A stretch of DNA of 9,168 nucleotides from JBEKZQ01 sp049509675 (GTDB lineage: Bacteria; Planctomycetota; Planctomycetia; Pirellulales; Thermoguttaceae), in NCBI GenBank assembly GCA_049509675.1, contig JBEKZQ010000255.1:1-9168 (forward strand), read 5' to 3'. Under the pieces are notes generated by a model, which was not told where the DNA came from, searched no databases, and saw only the letters and a program-made list of their open reading frames with translations. Shown here in pieces: positions 5,672-9,168 of the stretch; the first letter of the stretch is position 1; every line of letters begins with the position of its first letter. The position numbers were made by a program, and so were the translations under genes.

Positions 5672-7219
5672 ATGAACGGCCAACAATCACTCCGGCAGCC
5701 AGGCGTCAAGACGTCTCTGCTGGTTGCCACTGCGGCATGTCTATTGACATTGAGTTCGGTCGAGCGAGCCGACGCGATCCCGGTCTTCGCGCGAAAGTAC
5801 CAGACCTCGTGCATCACGTGCCACACGGTCTATCCCAAACTGACCGAGGTGGGCGAGGCCTTCCGCCGCAACGGATATCAGTTTCCCACCAGCGAGGACG
5901 TGCTCGTGAAGGAGGAGCCGGTGAAGTTGGGCATCAACGCCTACAAGGACCTGTTCCCCAACTCGATCTGGCCGTCGACCCTGCCCAGCATCCCGCCGAT
6001 CTCCGTTTTCGCGCAGGAACAGAACATCGTCAACCTGCAACCGCACGGGCAGTCGAAGACCTGGGATTTCGTGTTTCCCAGCGACATCGAGTTGATCGGC
6101 GCCGCCACGTTCGGCCAAGACATCGGCGCCCTGTACAACATCGGTTTTAGTCCGGACGGCGGGGTGGGCGTCGGGCGGGTCTTCGTGCAATTCAGCAACC
6201 TCTTCTCCTGGAGTGCCGACGAGGACGACGACGGCACGCACGAGGGCAGTCGCTGGGCAGTCTTGCCTCCGCACGCCTTGAATCTGAAGATCGGCAAGAT
6301 CGACCCGGGAGTTCTGCCCCACGTGATCACTGAGGAGAGCTTCCCCCTGCTGCAATTCCCGGCCATGCCCACGAATACGTTCGTCCTGGGGCAGACGGGA
6401 TTTGCCCTGTTTGCGGAGCAGCCGGGCATCGAGATCAACGGAGTGATCCAACAGTACTGGTCGTATTGCGTGGGCATGGCCAACGGCGGCAGCGCGGCCT
6501 TCCTGCCGCAGGACGACAATACCTTCAAGGACGTGTATTTCCGCGTGGCCCGCAAATGGTTCGGCTATCCCTTGGATGGCGTGGTCGGTGCGCCGGAGAA
6601 ATCGGGCGCCGCCGCGGCGGGCGGCAAGGCGGGCGCCGCGGGCGGCAACGCCGCCGCCGATGACGCCGTTTACCGCACGCCCGGACTGGACTTCTGGCGC
6701 GCGGTGAGCGCGGAAACCGGCGTCTATGGCTGGTTCGGCAAGTCCAGCGTGCCCGACCTGAACGTCGCCGGCCTCACACACAACGATTACTTCCAGCGCG
6801 TCGGCATCGATGGTCGCTTCACCTATTTCGATCTCGACGTTTACGGCACGGCCTTCTGGGGGCACGATCCGTTCCCGGGCTTCTTGCAAGACACGATCAC
6901 GCCCGCCGGTCCTACGGACCAGTTCGGCTTCTTCGTCCAGGCCGATTACATGTTCAAACCGTGGCTCATGGGATTCCTGCGATACGAGCAGGTCAAGATC
7001 TTCAATAGCGGTCTGGTCCCGTTCACGCAAGCGGCGGACGGCACCCTGATATCGGGCGGCGAACAGGCCCGGATCGTGCCGGGCGTTACGGTCGTGATCC
7101 GGCAGAACCTGCACGTGTCCAGCGAAGTGTACATCGACACGCGCGGCGTCGATAACCCGGCCACGGGATATCCGGAAGCGAACTGCCAGTGGATTACAAC
7201 GCTGAAGTGGGCGTTCTGA
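5672..7219 (+). CDS. Fused monohaem cytochrome c and outer-membrane beta-barrel (Cyc2-like)
   Basis: A 515-residue protein with signal peptide 1-35 (cleavage after ADA). The mature N-terminus carries one haem c site, CITCH (47-51), in the block IPVFARKY...TVYPKLTEVGEAFRRNGYQF (36-71). That block has the arrangement of Cyc2, the porin-cytochrome of iron oxidisers: a Pro/Phe-Ala-Arg segment, CxxCH, then a P-L-G-F-R-NGY helix. The remaining roughly 430 residues alternate polar and hydrophobic residues with many aromatics and end in TTLKWAF; a terminal Phe is the usual outer-membrane barrel signal. It would place a haem at or in an outer-membrane pore and pass electrons across the membrane. Oddities: an Ala/Gly-rich stretch at 312-332, Cys266 and Cys505 in the barrel, and no second CxxCH. 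One-haem barrels also occur outside iron oxidisers, so the electron donor is inference. ATG 5672 has GGAGG five bases upstream. Confidence 0.82.
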   Translation: MNGQQSLRQPGVKTSLLVATAACLLTLSSVERADAIPVFARKYQTSCITCHTVYPKLTEVGEAFRRNGYQFPTSEDVLVKEEPVKLGINAYKDLFPNSIWPSTLPSIPPISVFAQEQNIVNLQPHGQSKTWDFVFPSDIELIGAATFGQDIGALYNIGFSPDGGVGVGRVFVQFSNLFSWSADEDDDGTHEGSRWAVLPPHALNLKIGKIDPGVLPHVITEESFPLLQFPAMPTNTFVLGQTGFALFAEQPGIEINGVIQQYWSYCVGMANGGSAAFLPQDDNTFKDVYFRVARKWFGYPLDGVVGAPEKSGAAAAGGKAGAAGGNAAADDAVYRTPGLDFWRAVSAETGVYGWFGKSSVPDLNVAGLTHNDYFQRVGIDGRFTYFDLDVYGTAFWGHDPFPGFLQDTITPAGPTDQFGFFVQADYMFKPWLMGFLRYEQVKIFNSGLVPFTQAADGTLISGGEQARIVPGVTVVIRQNLHVSSEVYIDTRGVDNPATGYPEANCQWITTLKWAF

Positions 7220-7250
7220 GTTATTCCGCGTAATCAACGGCCAGATCGGA

Positions 7251-7256
7251 AAGGAG
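7251..7256 (+). promoter_or_regulatory. Ribosome binding site of the Met/Pro-rich protein gene
   Basis: AAGGAG ends 6 bases before ATG 7263, within the 43-base gap after the porin-cytochrome stop. This supports translation from ATG 7263 as part of the same transcript. Confidence 0.7.
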
Positions 7257-7262
7257 TCTGAA

Positions 7263-7868
7263 ATGGTCAATCCTCGCCGGACACTGGTGGTGCTGGTGGT
7301 CCTGCTGGGCAGTCCGGTCGCCACGCGCGGCGACGACAATTACCTGGTTTACCAACTGCAACCGTGCCCCTTCGATGCCGGCGATCATGGACCGGTTCCG
7401 CTCGCACCGCCTCCTCAGGCTGCTCCGCCCCAATGGCAAGCTCCCGGACAGTTCCTTCCCGCACAGCAGACACCGCAGCCGCCCATGCAAGCGGCCATGC
7501 AGCCGCCCATGCAGCCCGCGATGCCTGTCGGCATGCCAAACGGCAATTTCCCGGGCGGTACGGTTTTTGGTCGCCTGCTGGACAAGGGACGTCCGCTGGT
7601 CAATTGCCGTGTGGTCATCGTGCCCTTGCACGAAGTGGACGGCGTGACCAGCTTCGATGAAGATCGAAAGCCCCTGACGACCGTTACTGACCCGGAGGGC
7701 GTGTTTCGTTTCGACGGAGTTCCGCCGGGCGGGTACAAACTCACCTGGTTGCCCGATGGGCAGCGGCAATGGATTCGGCGCATCTCCCTGCGACCGGACG
7801 TCAAGGTGCATAACGGCGAGACGACGCGACTGAAAGAAATCCGCGTCGCGCTGCACACGATCAACTAA
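7263..7868 (+). CDS. Secreted protein with Met/Pro/Gln-rich linker and carboxypeptidase-regulatory-like domain
   Basis: A 201-residue exported protein of unknown role. It starts with RR, a hydrophobic segment (7-19) and a likely cleavage near TRG (23), giving a mature N-terminus DDNYLVYQL. Residues 44-98 are a flexible Pro/Gln/Ala linker in which methionines recur every four residues (75, 79, 83, 87, 91). From about 99 a beta-sandwich follows: GTVFGRLLDKGRPLVNCRVV (99-118), then TDPEGVFRFDGVPPGGYKL (142-160), the hallmark of carboxypeptidase regulatory/transthyretin-like domains, which usually serve as binding or structural modules rather than enzymes. Two cysteines remain in the mature chain (35 and 115). 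It is third in the row after the Cys-rich protein and the porin-cytochrome, so it may be a periplasmic or surface partner of the porin. The stop is followed at once by the inverted-repeat element at 7869. Confidence 0.8.
   Translation: MVNPRRTLVVLVVLLGSPVATRGDDNYLVYQLQPCPFDAGDHGPVPLAPPPQAAPPQWQAPGQFLPAQQTPQPPMQAAMQPPMQPAMPVGMPNGNFPGGTVFGRLLDKGRPLVNCRVVIVPLHEVDGVTSFDEDRKPLTTVTDPEGVFRFDGVPPGGYKLTWLPDGQRQWIRRISLRPDVKVHNGETTRLKEIRVALHTIN
7479..7538 (+). repeat. Coding 12-base tandem repeat (PPMQ-type units)
   Basis: About four to five degenerate 12-base units of the form CCGCCCATGCAG encode PPMQ, AAMQ, PPMQ, PAMP, VGMP (residues 73-92). A 15-base stretch, GCAGCCGCCCATGCA, is exactly repeated at 7475-7489 and 7499-7513. 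Methionine falls in every unit. Confidence 0.8.
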
Positions 7869-7960
7869 GGAGCCGTAAAATGATAACTTGGCCAGTTGCC
7901 CGTAGGACGGATTGCCAATCCGTCCTACGATGATTGATCAACTTATTCTCTTACGGCTCC
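7869..7960. repeat. 92-base nested inverted-repeat element
   Basis: Outer arms: GGAGCCGTAA (7869-7878) and TTACGGCTCC (7951-7960) are perfect inverted copies. The match extends imperfectly to 22 bases (7869-7890 against 7939-7960, 18 of 22). Inner core: CGTAGGACGGATTG (7901-7914) and its exact inverse (7916-7929) around a single C. The element begins directly after the stop of the plus-strand gene and ends 4 bases before the stop of the minus-strand gene, so it fills the gap between convergent genes. It may stop transcription from both sides, but it lacks T-runs. The core also occurs at 2743-2771. Confidence 0.88.
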
Positions 7961-7964
7961 AAAA

Positions 7965-8387
7965 TCACTCGACCTCGAAGGGATCGGCGATCAGTTGGCC
8001 GCCGAATTGGCGGATATGTTCCATGGCGTCGGTCCGGAAGCGAAACGCATGGATATTATTGCCGGTGGCCCGATTCGTCACCAGCTTGCTGCGCACGAAG
8101 AAGGCCACGTAGGCATCCAGCGGCTCGCCCGTAATCGCGTCGCGGACCGTGGCCTCTTTCGCAACCGCGTGCGGCTGGCTGGCCAGCCACTCCTGAGCGC
8201 AGACGATGGTACAGAAGGCATGCGAGGCGCCGTCGGCCAACTTGAGATCGACCCGCAGCGCCGGGGAGAGGTCTTGTCCGTCCATTTCACAAGTTTCCGA
8301 GGCCATGTAGCTTCGCCCCAGGGCGGACGCCAAGGCAATGAGACTCATCAACAGCAAGTAGCTGAGGGGCCATTTGAGCGTCGGCAG
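7965..8387 (-). CDS. NosL-like membrane-anchored putative metal-binding protein
   Basis: A 140-residue protein, using the CTG start at 8387. One hydrophobic N-terminal segment (about 7-24) would anchor it or serve as a signal. The rest resembles NosL, the copper-binding accessory protein of nitrous oxide reductase. CEM (33-35) fits the Cys-x-Met copper site. HAFCTIVC (56-63) is followed by an amphipathic helix. DAITGEPLDAYVAFFVRSK (83-101) and HAFRFRTDAMEHIRQFGGQL (113-132) fit the NosL pattern of a D-x-TG-x2-hydrophobic segment and a final F...A...F.GG. The Cys is not in a lipobox, unlike classical NosL. No nosZ or nos cluster genes are in view, so a general Cu(I) or other metal role is more likely. 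It is 65 bases downstream of the Cys/His membrane protein on the same strand. ATG 8348 would give 127 residues but lacks a ribosome site and cuts the hydrophobic segment. Confidence 0.68.
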   Translation of the reverse strand: MPTLKWPLSYLLLMSLIALASALGRSYMASETCEMDGQDLSPALRVDLKLADGASHAFCTIVCAQEWLASQPHAVAKEATVRDAITGEPLDAYVAFFVRSKLVTNRATGNNIHAFRFRTDAMEHIRQFGGQLIADPFEVE

Positions 8388-8393
8388 GGGATT

Positions 8394-8400
8394 CTCCTTT
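8394..8400 (-). promoter_or_regulatory. Ribosome binding site pointing to a CTG start at 8387
   Basis: On the minus strand AAAGGAG ends 6 bases before CTG 8387. No in-frame ATG, GTG or TTG exists close upstream, and the first in-frame ATG (8348) has no such motif. The CTG start gives a typical signal-anchor N-terminus, M-P-T-L-K-W followed by hydrophobic residues. Confidence 0.55.
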
Positions 8401-8452
8401 GCGCATGAATAAGCGGCACACGGAGTGCGCCTGCTACGATTTACGAAAACGG

Positions 8453-9168
8453 TTAGCCGTGGTACACGAGCAAGTGGATGGCGACCATGAGCACGGAGGC
8501 CGATAGGGCGGTGGCCGCCAGCCGGCATAAGCGGCAGTGCCAACGCCACGCCGCCGGGGCCAACGATTCGCTTCGCAGTGCCGGGCCCAGCACCGCCGCC
8601 CAACCGGCGGCAAAGGTCCCAATCGCCACGTTGCCGACGATCAGCGGGGCATCGGGGGCGCGGCCGTTGAAGAGCAGACAATACAGGCAGTGGTGAAAAG
8701 GCAATCGCATCAGCAAGGGGGCCAGGACTTCGGCGAACTCCAGCAGCGACGCCGCGGCAAGCCCCATTGCGGCCAGCAGGAGCAACGCGCGGCCCGCCAG
8801 GCCACGCGCCGGCAGGCGAGGCGCGGGGCGACGGGACCAGATCAGCAGCCACGCCGCCAACAGTGGCGCACCGGCGAAGAACAGGGTATTCAGAATTGCG
8901 CCGCGTGCCGGGCCCGGCAGGAGCCACGGCAAGTAATAAGCCGCCGGCTGCAACCTGGCGTTCCCGGCGCCGCCGCCGCAACAACAGGAAACCTCGTTGA
9001 GCGAATCCATGTGGACCACGTAGTACAGTCCGGCGCCATGAACCACCGCCAACAGGCCGGCAATCAAGACCAGCGCCAGCATGCCGCGCGAACGTCGCAG
9101 CGGCAGGCCCGATTGCCGCTGCAGGCGATCCAGCAGGAGCCAGGCGCCGAGCATGAAGATCGATGCCG
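8453..9168 (-). CDS. Polytopic membrane protein with Cys/His clusters, 5' end cut by window edge
   Basis: I do not recognise this protein. The frame stays open to the right edge (ASIF precedes the Met at 9154), and the residues there are hydrophobic, so the start may lie outside; numbering below is from the Met at 9154. About five membrane segments are visible, near 24-47, 86-106, 120-148, 169-191 and 209-232. Three Cys/His clusters stand out: SCCCGGG (56-62) in a loop after the first segment, FHHCLYC (153-159) at a membrane border, and WHCRLCR (205-211) before the last helix. CxxC and HHC patterns suggest metal or haem binding or thiol redox chemistry. Position 65 bases upstream of the NosL-like gene on the same strand suggests co-transcription and a joint metal-handling role. 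There is no ATPase, permease or enzyme signature. Confidence 0.72.
   Translation of the reverse strand, partial: ASIFMLGAWLLLDRLQRQSGLPLRRSRGMLALVLIAGLLAVVHGAGLYYVVHMDSLNEVSCCCGGGAGNARLQPAAYYLPWLLPGPARGAILNTLFFAGAPLLAAWLLIWSRRPAPRLPARGLAGRALLLLAAMGLAAASLLEFAEVLAPLLMRLPFHHCLYCLLFNGRAPDAPLIVGNVAIGTFAAGWAAVLGPALRSESLAPAAWRWHCRLCRLAATALSASVLMVAIHLLVYHG

Noticed and set aside
5741..7339. 532-codon open frame on the minus strand opposite the porin-cytochrome gene
   Set aside because: Low-complexity Arg/Val/Asp composition with no recognisable domain. The plus strand has a signal peptide, haem site and barrel, so this is a GC-driven shadow.
7901..7929. Classic rho-independent terminator
   Set aside because: The stem is perfect but the loop is a single base and no T-run follows on either strand. 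It is kept as a palindromic repeat, with termination only a possibility.
8388..8984. Upstream extension of the NosL-like frame to an ATG at 8984
   Set aside because: It would overlap almost the whole coding region of the membrane protein in another frame, and its sequence is Arg/Ala/Pro-rich shadow.

Overview
The window looks like chromosomal DNA from a GC-rich planctomycete, probably a Pirellulales-type lineage. This is inferred from several things seen in the sequence: a secreted Cys-rich protein with YTV-like repeats, secreted proteins with carboxypeptidase-regulatory-like domains, single genes on alternating strands with loose gaps, and dispersed palindromic and TTTTCAG-type intergenic repeats. 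No rRNA, tRNA, CRISPR array, transposase or phage gene was seen.

Left part (1-4528). A SAM-dependent methyltransferase is cut by the left edge. A 346-base gap follows, then a polytopic membrane protein of unknown function (887-2203). It converges, with 6 bases between stops, on a PII nitrogen-signalling protein (2210-2557, minus). A repeat-rich gap (2558-2965) holds two arrays of a 7-base unit in opposite orientation and, between them, a cluster of palindromes. A family 2 glycosyltransferase (2966-3784) then converges, with 12 bases between stops, on a secreted SGNH/GDSL esterase (3797-4528, minus). These look like ordinary housekeeping or accessory genes.

Right part (4964-9168). This is the most interesting region. 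Three plus-strand genes in a row, with gaps of 54 and 43 bases, each encode an exported protein: a Cys-rich probable lipoprotein (4964-5617), a one-haem cytochrome c fused to an outer-membrane beta-barrel in the style of the iron-oxidation protein Cyc2 (5672-7219), and a protein with a periodic Met/Pro linker and a carboxypeptidase-regulatory-like beta domain (7263-7868). Together they could form an outer-membrane redox or metal module. That function is inferred, not shown.

Facing them on the minus strand is a second two-gene unit: a Cys/His-rich polytopic membrane protein running off the right edge (8453-9168) and a NosL-like, membrane-anchored putative metal-binding protein (7965-8387) that probably starts at a rare CTG codon. 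The two units converge on a 92-base nested inverted-repeat element (7869-7960). Its central palindrome is nearly identical to one of the palindromes 5 kb upstream, so it belongs to a dispersed family.
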